Source: Oceanospirillum beijerinckii DSM 7166 (GTDB lineage Bacteria; Pseudomonadota; Gammaproteobacteria; Pseudomonadales; Halomonadaceae). Taken from it: DNA of 38,564 bases. The stretch is taken from NCBI RefSeq assembly GCF_000422425.1, contig NZ_KE383829.1, positions 1 to 38,564 on the forward strand, read 5' to 3'. Position numbers and translations under genes: made by a program. Shown piece by piece: positions 16,887 to 24,479 of the stretch (position 1 is its first letter; every line of letters starts with the position of its first letter). Below the pieces are notes generated by a model. That model saw only the letters and a list, made by a program, of their open reading frames with translations. It ran no database searches and was not told the DNA's origin.

Positions 16887-17345
16887 ATGAAACGTTCAAA
16901 GCGCTTGAAAAATATTATGGTGCTGGCAGAGAAAAAAGAGAAAGATGCGGCAAGCGCGTTAGGTTTTTTGCAGAGTAAAATAGAATCAGAGCGTCAGAAA
17001 AAGCAGCAGTTGAAAGATTACGAGCTGGAATATCATGATAAGATTACTGAGGCTGGGCGCAGTGGTATATCTGGTTCTTCTCTTCGAAGGTACTATGCTT
17101 TTATGTCTCACCTTAATGATGCGGCTACTCAGCAGGTTGAGCATATTGGTGAGTTGGAACAGCAGGTTGATCAGGTACAGCAATATTGGTTAAAAACCCG
17201 TGGTGAATTAAAAGCCTTTGAGAGCCTGGTTGAGCGTGCTCAGAAGGATGAGCGTTTACAGGAAGATAAGCAACAGCAAAAGCTAATTGATGAACTATCG
17301 GGCCTCAATTATACCCGTCGCTTACAGTCTTCAGGTAATGACTGA
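16887..17345 (+). CDS. fliJ: FliJ, export apparatus coiled-coil protein
   Basis: 152 residues, almost entirely coiled coil (KKEKDAASALGFLQSKIESE, IGELEQQVDQVQQYWLK), with the FliJ-type opening MKRSKRLKNIMVLAEKKEKDA. FliJ is the central stalk of the FliI hexamer and links it to FlhA. It is the last gene of the fliEFGHIJ run: a 70-base gap containing a strong sigma-54 site follows. Confidence 0.9.
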   Translation: MKRSKRLKNIMVLAEKKEKDAASALGFLQSKIESERQKKQQLKDYELEYHDKITEAGRSGISGSSLRRYYAFMSHLNDAATQQVEHIGELEQQVDQVQQYWLKTRGELKAFESLVERAQKDERLQEDKQQQKLIDELSGLNYTRRLQSSGND

Positions 17346-17362
17346 CCCCTATCAAGATTAAG

Positions 17363-17379
17363 CTGGCATATAGCTTGCA
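17363..17379 (+). promoter_or_regulatory. Sigma-54 promoter for fliK operon
   Basis: CTGGCATATAGCTTGCA matches YTGGCAYR-N4-TTGCW closely: GG at 17365-17366 and GC at 17377-17378, ten bases apart. A start near 17390 gives a leader of about 25 bases before fliK. This is the best sigma-54 site in the window and fits the Vibrio scheme, in which the fliK-flhB operon is activated by FlrC. Confidence 0.8.
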
Positions 17380-17415
17380 GAACCTTAAACAGGAATTCTA
17401 AACTGAGGTTTTGTT

Positions 17416-18771
17416 ATGGCGATTGGTCAGACGCAATCGGTCAGTGATTTGCTATCGCTGGGGATTAAAAATAGCAACAATGATAAAGCCAATAGCACTA
17501 AAACTGATCAGAAGCAGTTTGGTACTACTTTAAAAGCATTCTCTTCTTCATATTCAGATACGCATCCAGCTTCTGCCGGTCGTCCTAATAATGCGGCGTC
17601 TCCTGGGCTGCCTACAGGAAAAAACAATCCTATCGGCGGCAATATCTCGCCAGATATGAGGGGACGAGGTGCGTCATTAGACAGGATGGAATCCCATGAG
17701 GCGGGAGCTCATGAGGCGGAAGCTCATACAGCAGTATCTCAGCGCCCTAAAAACAGGGAGGAGCTGGTTGAGGGGTTGGAGCGTGCAGGCATTGACCATC
17801 AAGCGTTAAAAGAGCGGGTTGTCTCTTCAGGTGAGGTAACTGAAGAGGAGTTTGATGATTTGATGGACTCTCCTGATGACTTTCTGAAAGAGCTGGATGC
17901 TTGGTTGCAGATGCCTGAATTGGGGTTGGAAATACTTGCTTTGACTGATCAACCATTGATGCTACAGCAGTTGGCTTTATTGGGGCGAGTAGGTCGTTCC
18001 GGTGGCTCTGATGGACAAGCACAACAGCCCGTGCAAGTTGAAACTTCAGGGAAAAAAGAGCCTGCTTCTGATTTAGTTGGGCGCTTGTTGGATGAGCAGG
18101 GTGGTGAAGGCAGCTTAGAAGAAGGTTTTAATAAGAATAAGTTTTTTGAGCAGTTGCTGACTGCCAAGAGTTCGGAGTCGGGTAATAAAATGGGGCAGTT
18201 TTCCTCATTAATGTTGGGTGAGTCCTTTCAAAGTGAGAAGGCTTCGCCTCCGAACGGAGTTGGTTTATCTGGTTTAGGCGCCACTGTACAGGGCTCTGCT
18301 CAAGTTTCTCAGGCTTTACCTCAGCTGCCTGTTATGAGAGGTTTGCCCGGGCAGCCAGGTGCGACGGAAGCTTTGTCAGAGCGTATTATGATGATGCGCG
18401 CTAAAAATATGCAGATTGCAGAGATTAAGTTGAACCCTCAGGAGCTGGGTGCACTAGAGGTTCGGATTAAAGTAGTCAATGATGTAGCCAATGTGCAATT
18501 TCATAGCCCTAACCCGGGCGTAAGGGAAGCGCTTGAGGGGCAAATTGTACGTTTGCGTGAAATGTTAGATGGTGCCGGTTTAAGTTTGGGGGATGTAGGG
18601 GTGTCAGATCAATCCTTATCTGATGGGCATGAGGAGTCTTTTGCCAGTCATTCTACATCTGGTTCAACAGATGCCGATGGAAGTGATGATGGTTTGGCGC
18701 AAGGAGTTGAGCAAGCGGGGATGATTGCTCGGTCCAGGCAATCAATAGGCGTGGTTGACTACTTTGCCTAG
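17416..18771 (+). CDS. fliK: FliK, hook-length control protein
   Basis: 451 residues. The N-terminal two thirds are low-similarity, rich in Gly, Ala, Glu and Gln, with a short repeat (HEAGAHEAEAHTA near 93-105), as expected for the molecular ruler part. The C-terminal Flg_hook domain is clear: MQIAEIKLNPQELGALEVRI, VQFHSPNPGVREALEGQI, RLREMLDGAGLSLGDVGVSD (about 330-400). FliK is secreted during hook growth and tells FlhB to switch to filament substrates. A second FliK-like protein is encoded on the minus strand at 36899-38564. Confidence 0.88.
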   Translation: MAIGQTQSVSDLLSLGIKNSNNDKANSTKTDQKQFGTTLKAFSSSYSDTHPASAGRPNNAASPGLPTGKNNPIGGNISPDMRGRGASLDRMESHEAGAHEAEAHTAVSQRPKNREELVEGLERAGIDHQALKERVVSSGEVTEEEFDDLMDSPDDFLKELDAWLQMPELGLEILALTDQPLMLQQLALLGRVGRSGGSDGQAQQPVQVETSGKKEPASDLVGRLLDEQGGEGSLEEGFNKNKFFEQLLTAKSSESGNKMGQFSSLMLGESFQSEKASPPNGVGLSGLGATVQGSAQVSQALPQLPVMRGLPGQPGATEALSERIMMMRAKNMQIAEIKLNPQELGALEVRIKVVNDVANVQFHSPNPGVREALEGQIVRLREMLDGAGLSLGDVGVSDQSLSDGHEESFASHSTSGSTDADGSDDGLAQGVEQAGMIARSRQSIGVVDYFA

Positions 18772-18854
18772 CACAAGCATTATTGTGTGTAAGTCGCCAA
18801 TAAAGCAGAACTTTTTTATACTAGCGTAATTAAGTTAAAAGCACGAGGCCAGAA

Positions 18855-19358
18855 ATGGAAGACCTGAACGAAGAGAAAAAAAGCAGTAAAAAAACCATTA
18901 TTATTATTGCTGTTGTGGCCTTGTTGGCAATTGCGGCTGCTGTTGGCGGCACCTTGTTCTTTTTAGGGAAATTGCCTGGGCTTTCGGAACAGCCAGCTGC
19001 AACGACAGCAGCGCCTTCTGGTCCTCAGATTACTCAAAGTAACTCGGTCTATTACAATATGGAGCCTGCTTTTGTCGTTAACTTTCATGCGGGGCGTAAG
19101 CAGCGCTTCATGCAGGTTTATGTAGCGATTAAAGCGCAAAGTGAAGATGCGTTGTCTGAAGTAGAGCGCCATTCCCCTCTGATTCGCAACGATCTGAACA
19201 TCCTGTTTGCTAAGCAGGACTTTGAGAGCATTCAAACCCCGGAAGGCAAAGAAGAGATGCGCCAGGCTGCAACGAAGGCAATACAGGATGTGCTGGCCAA
19301 GTACAGCAATGGTGTGACAATTGATGAAGTTCTCTTTACCAACCTAGTCATGCAGTAA
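18855..19358 (+). CDS. fliL: FliL, stator-associated basal body protein
   Basis: 167 residues. A short Lys-rich cytoplasmic start (MEDLNEEKKSSKK) and one membrane helix (TIIIIAVVALLAIAAAVGGTLFF-like, about 14-38) lead to a periplasmic stomatin-like domain with YYNMEPAFVVNFHAGRKQRF and HSPLIRNDLNILF. FliL surrounds MotB and supports stator function. The 83-base gap before it includes a weak CACAA/TTGTG inverted repeat but no convincing promoter. Confidence 0.92.
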   Translation: MEDLNEEKKSSKKTIIIIAVVALLAIAAAVGGTLFFLGKLPGLSEQPAATTAAPSGPQITQSNSVYYNMEPAFVVNFHAGRKQRFMQVYVAIKAQSEDALSEVERHSPLIRNDLNILFAKQDFESIQTPEGKEEMRQAATKAIQDVLAKYSNGVTIDEVLFTNLVMQ

Positions 19359-19370
19359 GGGTTTAAATCA

Positions 19371-20348
19371 ATGTCAATGCAAGATCTGTTATCCCAGGAC
19401 GAAATTGATGTCCTTCTGCATGGTGTGGAAGATGATGATCTTCCTCCTGCTTCAGATGATGATTCTGATGGTAGTGAGGTTCAGAACTACGATATTACCA
19501 GTCAAGATCGTATTGTTCGTGGGCGTATGCCCACTCTGGAAATGATTAACGAGCGTTTTGCTCGTTATACACGTATTAGCTTATTTAACCTGATGCGTCG
19601 TAGTTCCCATGTGACTGCTGGTGGCGTTCAGATTATGAAGTTTGGTGAGTACGTGCATACCTTGTTCGTGCCCACTAGCTTAAACCTGGTGAAAATGAGG
19701 CCTTTACGGGGCTCCGCACTTTTCGTTCTGGATGCAAAGCTAGTTTTTAAGTTGGTTGATAACTTTTTTGGTGGTGATGGACGTCATGCCAAAATTGAAG
19801 GGCGGGAGTTTACTCCGACTGAAATTCGTATTGTTCAAAAAGTGTTGGAGCAGGTTTTTGTTGATTTGAAAGAAGCCTGGAGTACGGTATTACCTTTGAA
19901 CTTTGAATATATCGGTTTTGAAGTTAACCCTTCGATGGCGAATATTGTAAGCCCGAGTGAAGTGGTTGTTGTTAGTACCTTCCATATTGAGTTGGATGGT
20001 GGTGGTGGCGACATGCATATTACTATCCCTTACTCCATGATTGAGCCGGTTAGAGAAGAGCTTGACTCCGGTGTACAAAGTGATGTGGATGATGTGGATG
20101 AGCGCTGGGTGCGTGCATTACGGCAGGACGTGATGGAAGCTACTATTCCTCTGAATGTGAAAGTGGCAGAGCGTGATATTGCTCTGGGGGAGATTATGGG
20201 GCTGGAAGCCGGCGATATTATTCCAATCGAAATGCCAGAAAATGTCACATTACTTGCCAACAATGTTCCGACATTCAAATGTAAAATGGGGCGCTCTGGT
20301 GAGAATATGGCTCTAAAAATTGTTGAACAGATAAAATTGCAGCGTTAA
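19371..20348 (+). CDS. fliM: FliM, switch protein that binds CheY-P
   Basis: 325 residues. The N-terminus has the CheY-P docking peptide LLSQDEIDVLLHG (residues 6-18, compare E. coli LSQAEIDALLNG). The CheC-like middle domain starts at TSQDRIVRGRMPTLEMINERFAR and holds GEYVHTLFVPTSLNLVKMRPL and DNFFGGDGRH. A C-terminal SpoA domain follows (IPLNVKVAERDIALGEIMGLEAGDIIPIEMPEN). FliM forms the C-ring wall and reverses rotation on CheY-P binding. The first ATG (19371) has AAGG in front; a second in-frame ATG two codons later is less likely. Confidence 0.96.
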   Translation: MSMQDLLSQDEIDVLLHGVEDDDLPPASDDDSDGSEVQNYDITSQDRIVRGRMPTLEMINERFARYTRISLFNLMRRSSHVTAGGVQIMKFGEYVHTLFVPTSLNLVKMRPLRGSALFVLDAKLVFKLVDNFFGGDGRHAKIEGREFTPTEIRIVQKVLEQVFVDLKEAWSTVLPLNFEYIGFEVNPSMANIVSPSEVVVVSTFHIELDGGGGDMHITIPYSMIEPVREELDSGVQSDVDDVDERWVRALRQDVMEATIPLNVKVAERDIALGEIMGLEAGDIIPIEMPENVTLLANNVPTFKCKMGRSGENMALKIVEQIKLQR

Positions 20349-20370
20349 TAAGCTTAAAGGCTGGTGATCT

Positions 20371-20904
20371 ATGAGTGATGAGAATAACGAAGTAAATCAG
20401 GATGAGATGGCCGATGATTGGGCGGCCGCTATGGACGAGCAGACCACTAGCGAAGCTGAAGCATCTGAAGATGATTGGGCGGCAGCGATGGAAGAGCAGG
20501 CTGTAGCTGATGATGGTGTCGAGGATGAATGGGCAGCTGCATTGTCTGAGCAAGATACTGCTGAATCGGGGATTTCAGAGGATGATATCGAAAGCGCTCC
20601 TTTAGAGTATCTGGAAGATGATAGCGTTCCGATGGATGAAGATAATCCTAATCTGGACGTCATAATGGACATTCCCGTGACTATTGCAATGGAGGTGGGT
20701 AGTACAGAAATTGCTATCCGTAATTTGTTGCAGTTGAATCAGGGGTCGGTCATTGAACTTGATAGGCTGGCCGGTGAGCCTTTGGATGTAAAAGTAAATG
20801 GTACGTTGATTGCCCATGGTGAGGTAGTGATGGTGAATGAAAAGTTCGGTATCCGTCTGACTGGTGTGGTGAGCCCTTCTGAGCGGATTAAGAAGTTGCG
20901 CTAG
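20371..20904 (+). CDS. fliN: FliN, switch protein with a repeat-bearing N-terminal extension
   Basis: 177 residues against about 137 in E. coli. The SpoA domain is at the C-terminus (MDIPVTIAMEVGSTEIAIRN, LLQLNQGSVIELDRLAGEPLDVKVNG, VNEKFGIRLTGVV). The extra length is an acidic N-terminal region with three near-copies of a ten-residue unit (DDWAAAMDEQ, DDWAAAMEEQ, DEWAAALSEQ). FliN makes the base of the C-ring and docks FliH; CheY-P also contacts it in E. coli. It lies 22 bases after fliM and 3 bases before fliO. Confidence 0.95.
   Translation: MSDENNEVNQDEMADDWAAAMDEQTTSEAEASEDDWAAAMEEQAVADDGVEDEWAAALSEQDTAESGISEDDIESAPLEYLEDDSVPMDEDNPNLDVIMDIPVTIAMEVGSTEIAIRNLLQLNQGSVIELDRLAGEPLDVKVNGTLIAHGEVVMVNEKFGIRLTGVVSPSERIKKLR
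20413..20553 (+). repeat. Three-copy D-D/E-WAAA repeat in fliN
   Basis: Units at 20413-20442, 20470-20499 and 20524-20553 encode DDWAAAMDEQ, DDWAAAMEEQ and DEWAAALSEQ. The first two are close at DNA level (GATGATTGGGCGG shared); the third has drifted at synonymous sites, so the peptide rather than the DNA appears to be conserved. Confidence 0.9.
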
Positions 20905-20907
20905 TGC

Positions 20908-21438
20908 ATGGATAAGCGTTTTTTTTTAATTATTAGTTTGCTTTCTTCTATCTTTCTGAGCTCGCAAGTGCGGGCTCAAGAGGTTTCTGAGCCTCTATCC
21001 TCTCCTACGGTGGGCGCTACTGTGATTAGTTCTACAGTTGCTGACTCCTCTCCTTACCCTACACCTGTCAAGACTATAGAAGGTGGGCTAATCAGCCAAA
21101 ACCTGGAAAGTGTCTCTATTTCATTGGCGGTTGTATTGTTGGTTATCTTTCTTTTGGCCTGGTTGGTTCGTAAAGCTGCGCCATTAGGTTCTGGAGGAGG
21201 GGGAGGTCAGATGAAGGTACTGTCTATCTTGCCGCTGGGAGGGAAGGAGAAGATTATATTGGTTGATGTAGCTGGCACTCAGATGGTATTAGGTATTTCT
21301 GCTGCGGGTGTTAACTGTTTACATGTTTTTACAGATCCAGTTGTGTTAGATCATCAGTTATCTTCTCGAACACAAGGGTTTCAGGCTATTTTACAAGGTT
21401 TTGTTGCAAATAAAGCGACAAATAAGGATGCAAGCTAA
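20908..21438 (+). CDS. fliO: FliO, export gate assembly factor
   Basis: 176 residues. The hydrophobic start ending SSQVRAQE looks like a signal peptide, and one membrane helix follows at about 70-88 ([18 protein letters not shown]). The cytoplasmic FliO domain has [29 protein letters not shown], the family signature. FliO stabilises the FliP ring during assembly. Its stop TAA shares a base with the fliP ATG (21438). Confidence 0.9.
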   Translation: MDKRFFLIISLLSSIFLSSQVRAQEVSEPLSSPTVGATVISSTVADSSPYPTPVKTIEGGLISQNLESVSISLAVVLLVIFLLAWLVRKAAPLGSGGGGGQMKVLSILPLGGKEKIILVDVAGTQMVLGISAAGVNCLHVFTDPVVLDHQLSSRTQGFQAILQGFVANKATNKDAS

Positions 21439-22181
21439 TGCTGCGGTTTATCGGCATATTGTTCTTTGCTGTACTATTCAGTAGTGCAGCAAGCGCTGAA
21501 ACAGGGATTCCTGCTGTCACTTTGATTACAGGAGAAGATGGTTCGCAGAATTATTCTGTAACGATCCAGATTCTGGCAATCATGACGGCGCTGACGTTTA
21601 TTCCTGCCGCCTTGATTATGCTAACATCTTTTACGCGCATCATTATTGTTTTTGCAATTCTGCGTCAAGCGTTAGGCTTGCAGCGGTCACCTTCTAACCA
21701 GATCATGATTGGTTTGGCGCTATTTCTGACCTTCTTTATTATGACGCCGGTTTGGGATCAGATTAATGTAAGCGCGCTGCAGCCTTATCTTAATGAGACA
21801 GTTAATGCTGCGGATGCTGTGGAGTTAGCCAAAAAGCCAATTACTGAGTTTATGCTCGCCCAGACACGTGAAGATCATGTGGACCTCTTTGCTCGTATTG
21901 CTGGCTATGAGCAGTTTGCTTCAGCGGCCGATATTCCTTTCAGTATTCTTGTGCCTGCTTTTATGACCAGTGAGTTGAAAACAGCTTTTCAGATCGGCTT
22001 TATTGTCTTTATTCCCTTTCTTGTAATTGATCTCGTAATAGCCAGTATTCTGATGGCTATGGGTATGATGATGTTATCACCTATTATTATTTCTCTGCCT
22101 TTTAAAATTATGCTGTTTATTCTTATCGATGGCTGGGCTTTGGTGATGGGAACTCTTGCATCCAGTTTTGGAGCGGGTTAG
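21438..22181 (+). CDS. fliP: FliP, export gate core protein
   Basis: 247 residues. A cleavable signal peptide ([20 protein letters not shown]) is unusual among gate proteins but normal for FliP. The mature part holds [26 protein letters not shown] and [18 protein letters not shown], the FliP/SctR signatures, with four membrane helices. Five FliP subunits form the entrance of the export channel with FliQ and FliR. It overlaps fliO by one base and lies two bases before fliQ. Confidence 0.96.
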   Translation: MLRFIGILFFAVLFSSAASAETGIPAVTLITGEDGSQNYSVTIQILAIMTALTFIPAALIMLTSFTRIIIVFAILRQALGLQRSPSNQIMIGLALFLTFFIMTPVWDQINVSALQPYLNETVNAADAVELAKKPITEFMLAQTREDHVDLFARIAGYEQFASAADIPFSILVPAFMTSELKTAFQIGFIVFIPFLVIDLVIASILMAMGMMMLSPIIISLPFKIMLFILIDGWALVMGTLASSFGAG

Positions 22182-22183
22182 TT

Positions 22184-22453
22184 ATGACTCCTTCGGTCGT
22201 CGTTGATATCTTAAGAGAAGCGATGTTTCTCATTATGCTGATTGTTGCTGTTATGGTGGTGCCTAGCTTATTGGTAGGTTTAGTTATCAGTGTATTTCAG
22301 GCTGCAACACAGATTAACGAGCAGACTCTGAGCTTTTTGCCGCGCCTTTTTGCTACTTTATTAGCTATTGTTGTTGCTGGTCCTTGGTTGGTCAGGTCTT
22401 TGACCGAGTTTGCTACAAAGCTGTATTCCAATATTCCTTTCTTGATAGGTTAG
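22184..22453 (+). CDS. fliQ: FliQ, export gate subunit
   Basis: 89 residues with two membrane helices (MFLIMLIVAVMVVPSLLVGLV and LPRLFATLLAIVVAGPWLV) separated by the conserved ISVFQAATQINEQTLSF loop that closes the gate. Length and sequence are standard. Confidence 0.96.
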   Translation: MTPSVVVDILREAMFLIMLIVAVMVVPSLLVGLVISVFQAATQINEQTLSFLPRLFATLLAIVVAGPWLVRSLTEFATKLYSNIPFLIG

Positions 22454-22457
22454 CCTG

Positions 22458-23249
22458 GTGCCTGCGATCATTACGGATAGCATGATAACGGAATGGGTGG
22501 CTGGTTTTCTTTGGCCATTATTCCGTGTTGCGGGCTTCTTCATGGCAGTGCCGCTGATTGGTTCTCAGATGTTGCCCTCAAATATGCGCTTGGGGCTCTC
22601 TGTAATGACGACTTTGGCGATAATGCCACTGTTGCCTCCTGTGCCGCAGATCGATCTGATTTCGATGGAAGCATTTTTGCTGATTGCTCAACAGGTGCTA
22701 ATTGGTGTGACATTTGGCTTTATCGTACAGATTGTTTACCAGGTTTTCGCTCTTGCTGGGCAAATATACGCCATGCAGGCCGGTTTGGGCTTTGCGTCGA
22801 TGGCAGATCCTGCTAACGGTGTAAATACGACGGTAATGGCCCAATTCCTGGTGATAGGCGGCAATATGCTATTTGTGACCATGAATGGGCATTTGGCGTT
22901 AATACAAATCCTGGCTGATAGCTTTCAGCTTTTACCTATTGGGTATGTTGGCGTTGATCGTGAGCTTTTTTGGGAAATTGCCAGTTTGGGGGGCTGGATG
23001 TTTGCGGCTGCTTTTCTGATTGTCCTGCCTGGTATTACAGCTTTGTTGATGGTGCAGGCGGGGCTGGGGATTGTGACTCGAGCGGCGCCTCAGCTGAATA
23101 TTTTCTCTCTTGGCTTCCCATTTATGATGACGTTCAGTTTATTGATTGCTTGGATTGGCCTGAATACGATAGTGATTCATTTTGAATCGATTTTTGATTT
23201 TGGTCTGGGTTTCTTACGCGATTGGATTGAGTCTAGGGCTAGTACGTAA
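22458..23249 (+). CDS. fliR: FliR, export gate subunit
   Basis: 263 residues, mostly membrane helices, with FRVAGFFMAVPLIGSQMLPSN and LAGQIYAMQAGLGFASMADP as family landmarks. The start is a GTG at 22458 with AGG upstream at suitable distance. An internal ATG at 22482 would cut eight residues and is less well placed. Its stop shares a base with the flhB ATG at 23249. Confidence 0.94.
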   Translation: MPAIITDSMITEWVAGFLWPLFRVAGFFMAVPLIGSQMLPSNMRLGLSVMTTLAIMPLLPPVPQIDLISMEAFLLIAQQVLIGVTFGFIVQIVYQVFALAGQIYAMQAGLGFASMADPANGVNTTVMAQFLVIGGNMLFVTMNGHLALIQILADSFQLLPIGYVGVDRELFWEIASLGGWMFAAAFLIVLPGITALLMVQAGLGIVTRAAPQLNIFSLGFPFMMTFSLLIAWIGLNTIVIHFESIFDFGLGFLRDWIESRAST

Positions 23250-24382
23250 TGGCTAAAGAGAACGAAGACGGGCAGGAAAAAACCGAAGAACCCACCAGTA
23301 AGCGTCTCGATGAGGCGCGTAAAAAAGGCGATATTCCGCGTTCTAAAGATTTAAATACAATGTTGCTGACATTGGTTGCGGCAGCATCGTTACTCGTTTT
23401 TGGTCCTGGCGTTGCTGAAGTGTTAATGGGTATTTTTCATTATAACTTTTCCATATCCCGAGTTGATATCTTTGATACTCAAGGAATGTTTCGTCATCTG
23501 ACTCAATCTGTTAAAGGGGCTATTCTTGGTTTATTACCCATGATGGGGGTCTTTGTTTTGGCGGCTCTTATTGCTCCTATTTCTTTAGGGGGGTGGAACT
23601 TTAGTACAGAAGCGCTGGTGCCAAAGTTTAGCCGTTTGAACCCTATTGAGGGTATTAAAAGACTTTTTTCTCTAAATTCTCTGGTTGAGCTATTAAAGGC
23701 AATTGCTAAAGTAGCCGTGGTCGGTGTGGCTGCGGTGCTGGTGTTTAATGCCTATAAGTTAGAGCTGCCTAGTCTGTCTCATATGGCGCCTGAGTATGCA
23801 TTTGCACGTATGGTGGAGATCTTGGCTTGGGTGGCGATTTGGATCAGTTCTTCACTGATTTTGATTGTATTGATTGATGTGCCGTTTCAGCTCTATCAAT
23901 ACAATGAAAAAATGAAGATGACCCTGCAAGAAGTCAAAGACGAGATGAAAAACACTGAGGGTAAGCCTGAGGTTAAAGGACGGATTCGTCAGTTACAGCG
24001 AGAAATGGCTAACCGTCGAATGATGTCTGATGTACCTCAAGCTGATGTGGTGATTACTAACCCAACACACTTCGCTGTAGCGTTGAAGTATGATGATGGT
24101 GTTATGGGAGCTCCAGAGTTGCTGGCTAAAGGTGGTGATGAAGTTGCCTTTAAAATTCGTGAAATTGCAGAGGCTCATAATATACCAGTGCTTCAAATTC
24201 CTCCTTTATCTCGGGCTATTTATTATAGTACGGAAATTGGAGAGGCGATTCCTGAGGGGCTATATATGGCAGTCGCACAGATTTTGGCTTACGTTTACCA
24301 GCTAAAACAATCTAAGTCAGGAAAGGCTTCTCATCCTGGAAAAGCCCCATCACCAGAAATACCTAATGAATATAAGAAGTAA
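23249..24382 (+). CDS. flhB: FlhB, export gate and substrate-specificity switch
   Basis: 377 residues. The N-terminal part starts DGQEKTEEPTSKRLDEARKKGDIPRSKD, then four membrane helices, a linker (KMTLQEVKDEMKNTEGKPEVKGRIR) and the cytoplasmic domain with the autocleavage site NPTH (271-274). All parts are intact. FlhB switches export from rod/hook to filament proteins when FliK signals. A separate small protein at 36570-36902 resembles only the post-cleavage part of this one. Confidence 0.96.
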   Translation: MAKENEDGQEKTEEPTSKRLDEARKKGDIPRSKDLNTMLLTLVAAASLLVFGPGVAEVLMGIFHYNFSISRVDIFDTQGMFRHLTQSVKGAILGLLPMMGVFVLAALIAPISLGGWNFSTEALVPKFSRLNPIEGIKRLFSLNSLVELLKAIAKVAVVGVAAVLVFNAYKLELPSLSHMAPEYAFARMVEILAWVAIWISSSLILIVLIDVPFQLYQYNEKMKMTLQEVKDEMKNTEGKPEVKGRIRQLQREMANRRMMSDVPQADVVITNPTHFAVALKYDDGVMGAPELLAKGGDEVAFKIREIAEAHNIPVLQIPPLSRAIYYSTEIGEAIPEGLYMAVAQILAYVYQLKQSKSGKASHPGKAPSPEIPNEYKK

Positions 24383-24425
24383 ATAAGCCATGCAATCGCT
24401 TATTGCTTTGCCTGGTATCGTATTG

Positions 24426-24442
24426 TTGGTAGCATTGCTGCT
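24426..24442 (+). promoter_or_regulatory. Sigma-54 promoter candidate upstream of flhA
   Basis: TTGGTAGCATTGCTGCT has GG (24428-24429) and GC (24440-24441) ten bases apart; about ten of the fourteen defined consensus positions match. A start near 24453 leaves about 27 bases before flhA. It occupies the only gap larger than 30 bases between fliM and flhA, and flhA heads a separate sigma-54 operon in Pseudomonas and Vibrio. Confidence 0.45.
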
Positions 24443-24479
24443 GGTGTGACTTTATTTTGCTGCCAAAGCAAGGGCAAGA

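Noticed and set aside
22493-22816. 107-residue plus-strand frame within fliR
   Set aside because: Out-of-frame reading of fliR, which is complete and conserved in the other frame.
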